From: Ifrita kowaldi
Taxonomy: Eukaryota; Chordata; Aves; Passeriformes; Cinclosomatidae
Assembly: GCA_013398055.1 (NCBI GenBank)
Contig: VZRS01000327.1
Span: 125,625 to 189,624 of the forward strand
Length of the DNA stretch: 64,000 nt
Direction of reading: 5' to 3'
This document shows positions 1-11,572 of this stretch, in pieces; positions within the stretch are counted from its first letter, which is position 1; every line of letters begins with the position of its first letter. The notes beneath the pieces were generated by a model. It was given only the letters and a program-made list of their open reading frames with translations, ran no database searches and was not told where the DNA came from. The position numbers and the translations under genes are program-made.

Positions 1-1285
1 TTAGTCTACTTCATTTAGTCCACTTCTAGAAATGGCTTTTTATACCCTTACCATAAGTTAGGGAATTAAATACTTGTATTACCTCATCTTCTCTGAAGGA
101 TGGTGTTAATGCCCCCTGAACAGGACACTGTGACCGGGTGTCCATGAAGAGAGTCTGTCTTAAAGATCAAACTCCCCTTTATGCATTTCCTACCTTCTTT
201 TGCATCTCCAATAAATTTCTCCTTTCCCCTCTCAGATTTTCTTTCTCAGATAACTTTAAATGACTCCCTCATCATTCAGACACTGTTAATGAGGCTTTTT
301 CCTTTGCTGTGCATCTACTAGAATCTTGGTTTCCACAGTCCACAGTCCAGCACAGAGCTCTTCTGCTAATAGTGTGGCCAGATGGCTATTTGTGGGAATG
401 AAATCTAAGTCACTGATTTATTGAAGGAGCAGAATAATTCCCATTTTTGCCCTAAACTAGCAACGGGAGGGTGGGGGTTTCCATCCCATTCCATCCCAAT
501 CCAGCCCATTCCTTGCAAACTAGATGTAAAGTTCCCAGCTCTGTCACTTTTCTCTGGATCCTGTCTGGAGGAGCTCTCTTCCTAGGCTGGGGCTTGGGCT
601 GGCTTTAGCTCTGACGTTCTGACCCAGAATCAGCAGTGCCCAATGGTGGCAGCTCACTTATCCCTTTCCCTGATGAGGTTCTTGGTGGTTGCTGCCACAA
701 CCCACTGTGCCAGTGCCCAGCTCTCCTTTGGGGGGAAGAGTTGCTTCCCTCTCACCTGTTCTTTGGGTCCAGAAGTGACAGAGACTTCCTCGGTGTCTCT
801 GTGCTTGCTGTTTGTCAGTGGCAGAAGCATGCGGCTTCCCAGGCAAGGCTGTGGGGAAAATGATCTCATTCATTGTGCGGCATCCAGGAACGATTAACAG
901 GAGATACATGTTGGTCAAGAACATCATGAGTGCAATTCTGACCTTCAGCAGCTGCCTGCAATTTCCTCCAATCTTCAATGATTAGATTTTTCTTCATTTT
1001 TCATCACTTTCTTCTCCCATAACACTTAAATCTGTTCCTGCTGCTGATGGTCGTGTCCTCTCCTTCTTTCCTTCTTTGTGAGTTTAGCTGATCTCTTTCA
1101 AAACAATCCTACGCTGGAGAGTGTTACCATCATCACTCTTTGCTTGGCTTCCATCCCACATCCCTTCCCCCCCTTCTGGTGGCCTTGTCCAGACCACAAG
1201 GTCTCAGAGACCAAAGTCAGTGACTGCTTTGTGGCAGATGACCAGCATGGCCACCCCTAGGACGGGACAAGGGCCGGGAAATGAG
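1..1285. other. IL5 upstream region and unresolved 5' exon(s)
   Basis: This stretch precedes the recognisable IL5 exons and should contain the promoter, exon 1 (signal peptide and helix A) and intron 1. I could not identify them with confidence. No TATA-type promoter followed by a convincing secretory signal exon is visible. The best hydrophobic start is an ATG near 673 (beginning MRFLVVAATT), but its continuation is not like helix A of IL-5. A GTGAGT donor-like site lies at 1078, but no open signal-peptide frame leads into it. A short cattcc/catccc repetition occurs at about 479-511. In mammals RAD50 starts divergently upstream of IL5. Nothing of RAD50 is seen here. Confidence 0.4.
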
Positions 1286-1321
1286 AGGGTGACCACTGTC
1301 CCCATCTCTCCTGGCACACAG
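1286..1321 (+). CDS. IL5: candidate short IL5 exon 2
   Basis: Mammalian IL5 has a tiny second exon of 11 codons with the pattern x-I-P-V-P-V before the exon that starts with the first conserved cysteine. Here a 36-nt stretch in phase 0 reads RVTTVPISPGTQ and is followed by a gtgtca donor at 1322. It aligns loosely as T-V-P-I-S-P. The acceptor AG at 1284-1285 has no proper pyrimidine tract, which is the main objection. I treat it as a candidate only. The real exon 2 may be elsewhere between about 900 and 1700. Confidence 0.25.
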
Positions 1322-1726
1322 GTGTCAGATATCACATGGGTTAATGTTTGGACTAGTTTCAGCTTCATTTGTTTTCTTTCTCTTGTGTTGGAGAGACAGG
1401 AGCAGATGTGAGAAATCAAACTGGTCTTCACATGGCTGCAGAAGAGGCAGGGCTGAGTCTTTAGACAATGACGTATTTCATCTGGACGTTACAAGAAATG
1501 CCAGCAGATACTGTCCTTTGCCAGGTTTCTGTCCGCACAGTAAATAAATGTGTACAGCAGATAAGCACACTCTCCTAAGTTTTTTGCAAACTTGAGCCCA
1601 AAAGTCAATAAGAATAAATTTGCCACCCAGGCAGCTGGGCAAAACTCACAATGATTTTTAATAAGCTCATTATAGCTTGTGGTTATGAATTCTTGTATCT
1701 CAATTTTTCTATTTCTTCCATCCTAG

Positions 1727-2293
1727 GATGTGAATTGTATCAGCACAATCTTTGAAGGAACAGAACAGCTGAAAAATAATCCAGCTATAAAAAAATTCAG
1801 TGGCTTTTTCCAAAAATTTGAAAGACTGAAGCAATGGCTCATGCCAAGCCTGGAAAATGAGGTAGGAATTAATTTGCTGTCTACCAGAGATCATGCGGCA
1901 GAGATGTAACAAAATAAGATCTATAATTCACAAATGAGTCTTCACATCTACAAAAGAGGGTAATTTCTGTTCTGGCTTGTTTTTAGCACATGGAAGAATA
2001 AATCCTGGTATTATTTCATGTTTATATCCTTCCCTTGTTCTAATATTCAGCTTGATCCACCTCTAAAATAAGGATTCATGTGTGATAAACAAATTAAAGA
2101 AAAACTGGATAATTTATAAAATTATTTTGAGATTAAAAGACTCTAAATAATGATTAAATATTAAGCAATTTCATTTTCTTGATTCATTTTTCAGGGGAAA
2201 TGTGATACAGAAAGAAGGAGCACAACAATATTTATTAAAAAGCTGATGACATTCATCCGAAAAATATTAAAAACCACAAGAGTGGAGAGTTAG
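1727..2293 (+). CDS. IL5: interleukin-5, exons 3 and 4 (C-terminal part)
   Basis: IL-5 is a secreted antiparallel homodimeric four-helix cytokine that drives eosinophil and B-cell responses. Two exons are clear. Exon 3 is 1727-1861 (45 codons, phase 0, acceptor tcctag, donor gtagga), beginning DVNCISTIFEGTEQLKN. Exon 4 is 2195-2293 (acceptor ttttcag), beginning GKCDTERRSTTIF and ending TTRVES with stop TAG at 2291-2293. The two cysteines, in DVNC and GKC, sit where mammalian IL-5 has the pair that forms the interchain disulfides. The GKCDTERR start matches the mammalian KKCGEERR start, and the final ES matches the mammalian C-terminus. Exon 3 covers helices B and C, and exon 4 covers helix D. 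Intron 3 is 333 nt. The N-terminal half (exon 1, exon 2) is not resolved, so this is a partial model. Position and orientation next to IRF1 agree with mammalian synteny. Confidence 0.9.
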
Positions 2294-3060
2294 ACGTTTC
2301 TAAAATTGCTGTAAATTTGTATCAGTGGTAAAAGCTTTCCTTGTTTAAGAAGTGTTCCTCCTTTGTGTTAATATCTGGCAGGACACACCTTCAGTGTGTT
2401 TCAGCGGTACTGCACTGGTTCGTGTTTGGCATCTCAAAGTATTTGGTGGCAAAATGGCATTTGTATTTTGAGACAAAAATTTGAATGCTTGATAAACCAA
2501 ATCATGCAGGGGATTACTGAAGGACCTGACGAGGCATCAAACCTCTGTGTTTCTCATGAAGAGTTAATTTCTGAGTCACAGGGAGACTGAATAGGGGCGG
2601 GTGTGAGCAGAAGCAGCTGGGTCACAACACACCTCTCATCGCCTGGCTCCAGGTCTTGCTCTGCCATCAACACCGAGTGCCAGATACAGGATGTGAATAT
2701 ATCTCCTTCGCCTTTATTTGAAACCAGACTGGGCCAGTGCAGGAGGGGACAGCAATACCAGTTGGGGATCTTCTAACTTTGAAGGTTTAAGGTCAGATTT
2801 CTACTGCAAAGTTTTACTGCTCTCACATAACCTCCTTATTCCACAAGCACTGAGAGACATACCGTGGGATTTTACTCTACCTGCAGCTTTGGTAGATCAG
2901 TGTAAATTTGACAACGAAAGATTTGTAAGGATCTAAACATACAGCACTTAGGGAATTAATGGGTTTTTTATAATGTTAATGGACAGGAGTGTTTAGATCA
3001 GTACAAATTTATTTCTACTGTGTCAATTAAATTATGTTACATTTTATAGACATAAGTGTT
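2294..3060 (+). other. IL5: probable IL5 3' untranslated region
   Basis: No coding signal. AT-rich sequence follows the IL5 stop and includes several ATTTA-type pentamers (for example near 2717, 3009 and 3070), as expected for a short-lived cytokine mRNA. No canonical AATAAA was found. An ATTAAA variant is present near 3026. The end of the transcript is therefore a guess. Confidence 0.4.
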
Positions 3061-4297
3061 TTGGAGAAAATATTTATTCTGTATTTTTACTACTTTTCAT
3101 AAAGTGAGTAATTGTTTGTCTCTGCCTTTCTCCCTCCCCCCTCCTTCCCCCAAATTTCTTCCAAGCTATTCCCACACTTCAGGAAATCTAGTTACCAGTC
3201 AGGGGAATTAGATCCTTAAGGTGAGTGAGCAAATGTATTGCTGAAAGCTATTTCTAATGATGCATGAATTAAAAACCAGAGAGTCCATTATGGTAACCAC
3301 CTCTGTAACAGAGCTGAGCTCACACATTCTCTCTAGCTCCCTGGACGATGTTTGCATTTTTTTCCTATAAATCTCCCATCATAAATTTATTTCTTAAAAA
3401 AAAAAATATAGGAGAAAGGAATGAGAACAAAATTGAGAAGAGATTTTTGGTCAGAGAGAGAGGTGGGTTCCTCCAGTGTCTTTCTGATCATAGGAGAAGC
3501 TTCTTCCAAAACCTACCAATTCTGACATGGTGAAAAAATAAGCTGAGCAGTAGAGCAAGGCACTTGTCACAGTGTTGCCAAGAGTTTGGTTTAATGTGTT
3601 CCAAACTCTTGAGTCAGACATGTCCTGATACAACATGTCAGCATCCCTGCTCCTTTTTCGGGGGCATCCTCGGGAATACTGGGGGAAGGACAGGTGAGAA
3701 TCCTGTGATGATAGAACAAATATGCAGAAACAAAACATTTTTTTGCCACATCAGTGCTGATTTTCCCAGTGTTTTCTAGTGTTATCCGACTTTTATGAAG
3801 GACAAATACAGTCTTTCACAGTATTGCTCCATAAGATAGGCAAAGCAGGAACAATTTCTGGTGAAACGAGGGTTAATCAGCAAAATTATCACTTAGAAGT
3901 TGTTTGTGCAGACGTTGATTTGTCAGACGCTTTACTCTGCTGTAGCTCAATCCCCAAAACAGAGCAGCCTCCGCACAGGAGTAGGAGGAGGCGGTGGGCG
4001 GCTGACGGCAGGTGGCAACAGGAGATCAGAAATGCTCGATGCATCTCCCGGGAGAGCTTTTGGGCAGGAAAAAGGGCTTTCTTTCCTTCTGATGAGCAGA
4101 GCTGCGTCGTTCGATTCAAGTCCCCCATTTCGCAGTGATTCCGATTCCTGAGCTGAGCCCAAGTCCCGTTCGTGCTCAGCACATCTTCACAGCAATCCCT
4201 GTCCCCCCAGTGCCACCCAGAGGAAGGCAATCCCTGTGGGACGCAATCCGCCGGGCTCACCCTTTGCCTCGGGTTTCACTGGAGCAGGAAGGAGGTG
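3061..4297. other. intergenic, no gene recognised
   Basis: Open frames are short and without family resemblance. About 3955-4300 is moderately GC-rich with scattered CpGs (gtaggaggaggcggtgggcg), which could be a regulatory element. I see no specific motif to support that. Confidence 0.5.
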
Positions 4298-4609
4298 ACA
4301 GCCCAAAAGTCCTTGCCTAAAGAACAAGGCAACATCAGCAGAGCGGTATAACTCCGGCTGCAGCCACATACAAGTTAAATCCAGGCAGGCGAGTGCTCAC
4401 GGGGAAGTTCCCTGGACAGGTTTCCCTGGATTCAGTGTGTGCACTTCAGGGGGCCAATCGGTGGAGAAAAAGGAATGGGTTGATTTGGTTCCAGCTATAG
4501 CGGGCCGTGGAAAACACCTAGGAATGGTGAAGAGAAACGAGTGTGCAAAGCCTGAACAGAGCATGATGAAACTACCCACGAGAAGAAAATGAACCACGCT
4601 GCTGGCACG
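4298..4609 (+). repeat. 312-bp exact duplicate, copy 1 (ends at gap)
   Basis: Appears identical over its full length to 7211-7522. This copy ends at the last base before the N gap at 4610. The other copy begins at the first base after the single N at 7210. That geometry suggests two contig ends sharing one genomic stretch that were not merged, rather than a biological duplication. Confidence 0.9.
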
Positions 4610-4843
4610 NNNNNNNNNNNNNNNNNNNNNNNNNNNNNNNNNNNNNNNNNNNNNNNNNNNNNNNNNNNNNNNNNNNNNNNNNNNNNNNNNNNNNNNNNNN
4701 NNNNNNNNNNNNNNNNNNNNNNNNNNNNNNNNNNNNNNNNNNNNNNNNNNNNNNNNNNNNNNNNNNNNNNNNNNNNNNNNNNNNNNNNNNNNNNNNNNNN
4801 NNNNNNNNNNNNNNNNNNNNNNNNNNNNNNNNNNNNNNNNNNN
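4610..4843. other. assembly gap (234 N)
   Basis: Run of unknown bases. It is flanked on the left by the duplicated segment and on the right by low-complexity purine-rich sequence. Confidence 1.
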
Positions 4844-7209
4844 CTGGGTAGCGGAGGATCGGGCAAAATCAGAAACACAAAAATAAATAAATAAATAAAT
4901 GCACACAAACAACGGCCACACGAAAATTAAGGGAAAAAAGAGGGAGAGGGGGGAAGGATTAAAGAAAAAGGGGGGCAAAAAAGGGCAAAAAGGGAGGAGG
5001 GATGAAAGAAACAGGCAACGAAAAGGGCAAAAAAGGAGGTACATAAAAAGGGGGAACACAAAAAAAGGGGGGGGACATAAAGAGGGACACAAAAAAGGGG
5101 GGTACAAAAGAAAGGGGGTGCACACAAAAAAAGAGGGCTGACAAAAAAAAAGGGGGGGGGGACAAAAAAAAAGCAAAGGGACGGGACAAGACCGCTCTGA
5201 TCTGAGATTTCAGCTGCAGTTGGTGTCAGTGGCCGGGAGTCTCCACTGGGACAGCAGAAGATGTTAAAAAATAGTAATAAAAAAATTAAATCAGTGTTTA
5301 TTTCAGAAAAAATCACTCCCGCCAAACAGGGGAAGGCAATGAGTTTGAACAAGAAATCGTGTGGGACAGCTGGTCCCCTCCCCAGGGTCCCCCTTGCTGG
5401 GTGCTGCTCAAGGGGTCCCCCCATTCCTTGGTCGGGAGAAAGTTGCAAGAGGTCCTTCCCTCATTGCAGATCCACCACTGTCCCTCAGCAGAGGGTCAGC
5501 TAAGCCACAGTGGGTTCCCTCCCCAGCGTCCAGCTGGATGTGTCACTTGGCTTTTCCTTTTTTCTTGGGGGGACACAACCAGTGCTTACAGCACCCCCTT
5601 TGAGAGCATCAAAAAACGAACAGCCAGAAGTGACAGCTGTGACTGCTCTGACCCCAGCTGGACAAGAACACCACACCTGCCTCAGGCAGGTGTTTTTCAA
5701 GCACTGAATCTGAGTCTTATGTAAATTGTGGTATTATCCAATATAGCTGCTGTTCTCCCTCATGGTCTGTGTCTGGGCAGAGATGTTTGCAGTTGGCATC
5801 AAGGTTAAAAGCCAATCAATAATAATTAAAATAGAGGGAATACAACTCAGATGTTTTAGCACATGATTTTCACTCTTTGCTATGGTCCTACAAGATCCTT
5901 GATGCCACCATGGTCACCGTCAGCACTGGGACCAGCAGCCCAGCCTAGACCAGGGTCCCATCCTGCTGTTCACCTGCAGTCTATCTCAGATGGGACAAGC
6001 CACCTTCCCACTGCATCCTGCCTCCAATTCCCATCCCTCGGCTCCTCATGGCACTAACATGACCGGCCCAGGCACTTCTAAGCATCCATAAGAACTTCCT
6101 TTTAGGCATCCTCTTTGCACAAGGACAGGACGGAGTATTTCAAACAAAGCAGGCATTATGGATGTTCTTCCCAAGATGAAACAGAAGAGAAACACAGGTC
6201 ACTGCACTGCAGCCTCCACCTTCAGCTGACTTTTCCTGGAGGGCCACAGTCCATCCCCAGGGTCTCCCTGCCTCCAGCTTGCAGGCACAGTGGCGCATTC
6301 CAGCTGCTGGAGGGCAGCAGCAGGGTGCAGGCACGGGCTGGGCAGGAGGTGGGGGGTGGCCTCCATGAGCCCCCAGCTGCTCCCTGCCTACCCCTGAGAA
6401 GGGCTGAAGGCACAGCACCACACTGCCACAGGCACTGGCGTCCTTCCCTTCCGATAGCTGGGAAGTTTGGCACATTTTCCAATCAGTCCAGGATGGAGCA
6501 GACTTTCCAAGCTAGGAGCCAGACAAGAGGCACAGCCAGCCTTGCCCACCATGTGCTGCTTGTCCCTTTGGCTTGACTCCTGCTCTGCAGATGGCTAGTT
6601 GGGCAGGAGGTCCATTCCCACTCTCAGATGGATACTCCAAGGGCAAATAAAAGAACTTGAAGACACAACTCACCTTTTTTCTACTGATCTCAGCCCCAGC
6701 TTCACTGGTAGGACTGCAGCAGTCTGAAATGCATGGATTCCCATTTGACTTGGGGGGTTACTGGCCAGGATGCCAGGACCTCAGGGCACCCCGGGTCAGC
6801 ACAGCCCTGTGACTGTCCCACACCTGCCCCACTGTGCCCTGGGTGAAGACCCATGTGCACCAAGAGAGGCCTGAGTCTCTTTGGCCTTTTTCAGGGAGCT
6901 CAGGCTGCTGCAGGTCTGCAGCCTTGTTAGCAAACCTGTCAGAGCTGCCATGTGCCTGCAGCTCACAGGACTTCCCTCAGCAAATTGTTCATGACATGTC
7001 TGTGTCCTCCTGCAAGGTGGAGAGGAAAGTAAGGAGCAGGGAAAGTCCAAGACCACAAGTGAAGTTTTTGGAATTTCCTTTGTTCCCACCACAACAAGCA
7101 CAGGATCTCTTCTTGGTTTAATTAAAAAATTCACTGTGCCATAACAGGGAAGAACTGGAATGATTTTGAGTCTTGAGATAGGTCTTTCCAATTCCAGGAA
7201 ACTGTAAAC
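4844..7209. other. interposed contig, probably misplaced
   Basis: A 2366-bp contig bounded by the 234-N gap and a single N at 7210. The two sequences on either side of it overlap each other exactly for 312 bp, so they should be directly joined and this contig may belong elsewhere. It begins with purine-rich low-complexity sequence. A hairpin-forming pair of E-boxes lies at 5673-5693. The rest is moderately GC-rich with open frames that resemble no family I know. No gene recognised. Confidence 0.65.
4880..5180 (+). repeat. purine-rich A-run/G-run low-complexity tract
   Basis: Starts with an (AAAT)n run near 4880-4900, followed by about 280 bases almost purely A and G. Alternating blocks of 5-9 A and 4-9 G are separated by short aca/tac spacers, giving an imperfect repeat of roughly 15-25 bp. 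The G blocks could support G-quadruplex or triplex structures, and such tracts are common at assembly gaps in birds. The long minus-strand frame through it (rich in P, F and C) is a composition artefact. Confidence 0.85.
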
Positions 7210-7210
7210 N

Positions 7211-7522
7211 ACAGCCCAAAAGTCCTTGCCTAAAGAACAAGGCAACATCAGCAGAGCGGTATAACTCCGGCTGCAGCCACATACAAGTTAAATCCAGGCA
7301 GGCGAGTGCTCACGGGGAAGTTCCCTGGACAGGTTTCCCTGGATTCAGTGTGTGCACTTCAGGGGGCCAATCGGTGGAGAAAAAGGAATGGGTTGATTTG
7401 GTTCCAGCTATAGCGGGCCGTGGAAAACACCTAGGAATGGTGAAGAGAAACGAGTGTGCAAAGCCTGAACAGAGCATGATGAAACTACCCACGAGAAGAA
7501 AATGAACCACGCTGCTGGCACG
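7211..7522 (+). repeat. 312-bp exact duplicate, copy 2 (starts at gap)
   Basis: Second copy of 4298-4609, beginning right after the single N at 7210 and continuing into unique sequence from 7523. This copy probably shows the true continuation of the sequence that breaks off at 4609. Confidence 0.9.
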
Positions 7523-7785
7523 AGTCAGAAGGATGAACTCAGGGTCAGCAAAAAAAAGGAACTTTTGAACTCTAAAGATGCTGGGAGCTTTGTCTAGGTC
7601 GCCGTACCCCCAAATCACTGCAGACACCTACTCTCCGACCCACCTGGATCCTGCTTCGGGGGGGAACTGCTCCAGCTGCACTTTAATATTAACTATGACT
7701 TTTTATGGGAAGTTCAAAAGCATTATCTTTTCTATCATGCCGAGGGTAAAAAAATCATATCGATAGTACAAATATGTGCTGAATT
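7523..7785. other. unique noncoding sequence
   Basis: Continuation of the contig after the duplicated segment. No gene or repeat recognised. Confidence 0.4.
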
Positions 7786-7961
7786 ATGTGTAATTATTTA
7801 TTGTACTTTAAGTGTAATATATATTATATATAGTATATGCTAATACTCCGGGGGGTTCTACACTATATATATTTTAAACATAATACATAATTAATAACAT
7901 ATATATTAAATAATTGATATATAATATTTTATGAAATTTTTCTATTTTACATATAAATAAT
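7786..7961 (+). repeat. AT-rich tract ending at a gap
   Basis: Almost entirely A/T with many ata/tat units (atatatattatatatag and similar), apart from a short GC-containing interruption near 7846-7862. It stops at a single N at 7962, after which GC content is normal. Probably a simple-sequence region that broke the assembly. Confidence 0.8.
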
Positions 7962-7962
7962 N

Positions 7963-10900
7963 CGCCCCATCCCAGGATATATTTATTGTAGCCTCCAGAT
8001 CAGAGCACTTGCTGGGATTACATCATGCCAGCTGGGCAGCGTTTCAACATTTCTGACATTCATTCTCCTGCATGTGCTTCAACCAAAGTTCCTTTCTGTA
8101 AAATAGGCATTTATAAGAAATGGAAACAGCTTGCAGCAAGGCCTGCACCCTCACAGCTTCTGACCCAGACGCAGCTAGTTTTGGTTGTCTGCCTTGGCAG
8201 CTTTTAAGACTGATACTCCATCCCTGCTCCTGAAAAAAAATCACTCTGCATTAACCCCTCGCAGCCTGGAAAGCTCTTGAGAGGAAGAGGCATTGCCTGC
8301 CCACAGATGACCTCTGTCACCAAACTGTGACAGCATTTGGGTGCTCCTTAGTGGGGAACCATGACAATGCTGAGGTTACAGGGATGGCTCTGCACCCATT
8401 TTTTATGTCCCGCTCCAAAAAGGAAGTTTTGTTTCTGAGTTGATGGGGAAAGGAGACAGAGGCAGGTTGGGGTCGGGGGCGGGGATTAGAAAGGGCTTGA
8501 ATTAAAGCAGGTTTTTCTTAAAGCAGGTAGAAAGGAGGAACAAACAAACCTTCACAGAGTGGGATCTGGAAGGGCTGTTGAGGACTGGTGGGCATGGGAA
8601 GGTCCTGATGTAGAGATGGAAGGAAGCAGCCAGGGCCACGAGGAAACAGATAAGAGGCTCCCTCTCACCATGCTCTGACTCTTGCCCTCCACAAAGCCCT
8701 GCTCCATCCTGTGGTTGTTCACTCCCCCCACACAAATACTGCCTGGGCATGCAGACCTGGGGCTCTACTGCCTCCCTGGATTCACTACCAAGTCACCAGA
8801 GGCGGCTTTCTGTGGCAGCCCCCAACCCTATCTCCCCCTGTCTCCATCTCCTCATCTCCCCATTGTCAGAGCATAGATTCCCCACTGTGGACCTTCTTCC
8901 CCGGTTGAGTTCACAGTCAGGGGAAGGGAAGATCTTCAAAGCAAAGACTGTCATCAGCACTTGGTATAACGCTCAAGCTCTTTGCCCCGAAGACACCTTA
9001 GAGATTTAGAACTGAAGGCTCACCTGGAGGTGAATGCAGCTCTTGAGTCTGTACCCACATCTGCAAGCATGTCTGCACTGATGTGTGCTGGTTTTCTGCC
9101 CTTCACCTTCCAGCTCCTCAAAGTGTTTCTGAATGTTCGGAGCCTCATGGGTTCACCCCATGGCACACTGGGTTTTGTATTAACCACAATTTCTTTCATA
9201 CAGCACAGGATCAGAGTCATCTTGAGCTGCTTAAACAAGAAGAGCAATGATGCTAGAGAAAAAAGACCTATGTTTTGAGTCTCTATATCTGATCCATAAC
9301 CCTCCCTCCTTGGAGGCCATGCCGGGAGCTCCGTGGCTGATGTTATCCAGGTCACATTTTTGCATCACTTAAATTACAGTCTTCCTAGGAGCTCCTTGTC
9401 TCAGGGCACTGGCTGAGAGGGAGAGGTACATGTTATAGGATAACAAACACAGCTTGCTGGAGGATCATTTTGGGATTGAATTTGGTTTTAAATAAAGATA
9501 CGATTAAATATTACTTCTGCATTCAGCAATCCTAGACTTGGGATCTCCCTGGGTCAACTAAATATGATAAAATATGCCAGTGATCTGCTTCCCTGGGTCT
9601 CAGCTTACCAGTGAAACAAGGGAATTGGCAATTCATGGAGGGAATATGAAAAAAGGTGCCCAAGGTAAGACCCCTGTGAAATAAAGCTGGAGCAGGGCTA
9701 TGATTCTGCAGAGAATAGAGATGTTGACATTATGGAAATTCTTCTTGAGTGATTAACTGGGTGGAGCAGAAGGGCTTTATGGCCAATCATTTATTGACTA
9801 CCTGAGATTATTCCTTCTTTATACTTTTATGCGTGACAAATTCAAGTGCATATTCTTGCTACATTAGGTAAGTTATGAAAGGGTGGCTAGTGTAGTGGGA
9901 TAAATGAGAGGAAGGAGTCACTTTAATAAGGAGAAGTCTTTGTAAGTGTGGTGTAAGGGAGTCTGACACTCAATAACATCGTGGAGACACCAGTTGTTAC
10001 TTCCTTGTTTCAGCGGAGTGATAGCAAAAAAGCAAACAAACATAAGGCATCCCAGGCTGGGCAGGTCCTGCTCCATGGAAGTGTGCCATGCAGATATGGG
10101 ACAGGACACAGATAGAAAGGTCAGCTAAGTTTCATTAAGTAGGATCTATCTGGGTTTAAACCCAAGGAAAGAAGAGGAGATTCAGGGGTGGAGCTGTTAA
10201 CCTTCCTTCATGCATTTCTATTCTAGGTCTATTTATTTGGTGTCTGGTATCAATTCCTGACAAGATACAGACTAAAAAGCCAGTAAGGGTCTCAACAGTA
10301 CTGAAGTCATGTATCAAAAAAAAGTTGCTGTTCAAAATTCAGTCATTTAAGGTGTTTGACACATTTGCTGTGTGCAGACCTTAGCCCATGAGACCAGCAA
10401 GGTCAGAATTCATTTTTCCTAAAGCTGGCTGAGTGGTGAAAGCAAACCATGGGAGGTTGGAGCTCAAAAGCAATCAGCATAATGTTTTTTTGTCAATATT
10501 TATGTATAAGAGGTGGTGTGACGATTTTTGTAGATGACATTTACACTGAAACATCAAATATCTTCTGTCTTCTCTTTTTCAGGCTACTTTTATGTTACCT
10601 TCTATTTGTCTAGTAATATCTAGTATCTCTCCTTCTCTGATTATTTGTTTAATGTACCTAATATGTTGTATCTTTACCTGTGGTGATGTGTTGGTGGTGA
10701 ATGGTGCCTCCCTCAGCACAAAGACCCAGCTGGGATGAAGTTACGTGTGTCAAGCAGACAAAAAAACATTAGTTAAGAGAAAGCATGGGACTCCTACAGG
10801 GTGTTTCTCTGCAGTTAAAACCAGATTGGGGCTTTTCTTTCATCTTTGCATTTAAAGAAGACAACTTGCCAGAGCAGGCAGGCAGTGTGCTGGTGTCACA

Positions 10901-11198
10901 CTCCTGTCTCAGCTGCCCATGCATCTTTGTACCTCTCTCCCAATACAACTTCTTGTTGCATATGATGACAAACCTTCCTTGAAATCGTGGAAGTAATTAA
11001 AAATACTTTAATATTCTGCTGAACGGAATGCACCTTGAAGACACTGGGTGAAAATCTAATCTCCCTGTCATACAGTTCCAATGGACTGAGGAGAAATCCT
11101 GACGGTTTCAGTAGCCTTCCGTCATGCTGCCATTTCCCTTCCTCAGGCTTCATTCAAGAGGGATAAGATTGTCCATACCATTGGTCACCCTTTATCTT
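7963..11198. other. IL5-IRF1 intergenic sequence, no gene recognised
   Basis: About 3.2 kb in which frames are short and interrupted on both strands. I see no splice-linked coding signal, no CR1 and no RNA gene. It may hold regulatory elements of IL5 or IRF1, but nothing in the sequence identifies them to me. Confidence 0.5.
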
Positions 11199-11468
11199 AG
11201 AATCACAGAATCCCAGGATGTTTTGGATTGGAAGAGACCTTAAAGGTGCCAACACCTTGTGATAAGGACACCTTCCACCAGACCAGGTTGCTCCAAGCCC
11301 CATCCAACCTATCCTTGAACATTGTCCAGGGATGGGGCATCCTCTCTGGGCGACTTGTTGCAGGGCCTCACCACCCTCACAGGGAAGAATTTCTTTTTAA
11401 TATCTGATCTGAACCTATCCTCTGTCAGCGTGAAGCCATTCCCCGTTGTCCTGCCACTGGTCTGCTGA
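11199..11468 (-). mobile_element. CR1 LINE 3' fragment
   Basis: Starts with the reverse complement of the CR1 3' terminal repeat (agaatcacagaatcccagg) and continues with the standard CR1 3' UTR words in reverse: ttggaagagacctt, ccaggttgctccaagcccca, cctatcctctgtcagcgtgaagccat. A 5'-truncated, non-autonomous copy, about 1.4 kb upstream of the IRF1 start codon. Confidence 0.93.
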
Positions 11469-11572
11469 GGCCAGGCGGGTACCTGTCACACGCTGGTCCC
11501 TGGTTGAGGTGCACCATGATATGCACAGGAATTGCTTTGGCGACTCCACCGTCTCTCCCTGACAAGGAGGCT

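Noticed and set aside
658..978. 106-codon minus-strand frame with a hydrophobic start, and the opposing plus-strand frame from 643
   Set aside because: I considered both as an IL5 signal exon or a neighbouring gene. The minus frame has the wrong strand for IL5 and no family match. The plus frame has a plausible signal start but no helix A resemblance and no good donor.
4397..5448. Minus-strand F/P/C-rich frames of 137-259 codons
   Set aside because: They read through the N gap and the purine-rich low-complexity tract. The apparent membrane-like composition is an artefact of A/G runs.
7310..7627. 105-codon minus-strand frame with hydrophobic segments
   Set aside because: Part of it is the duplicated 312-bp segment. 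No family, no splice logic, and the same frame at 4397 onward runs into Ns.
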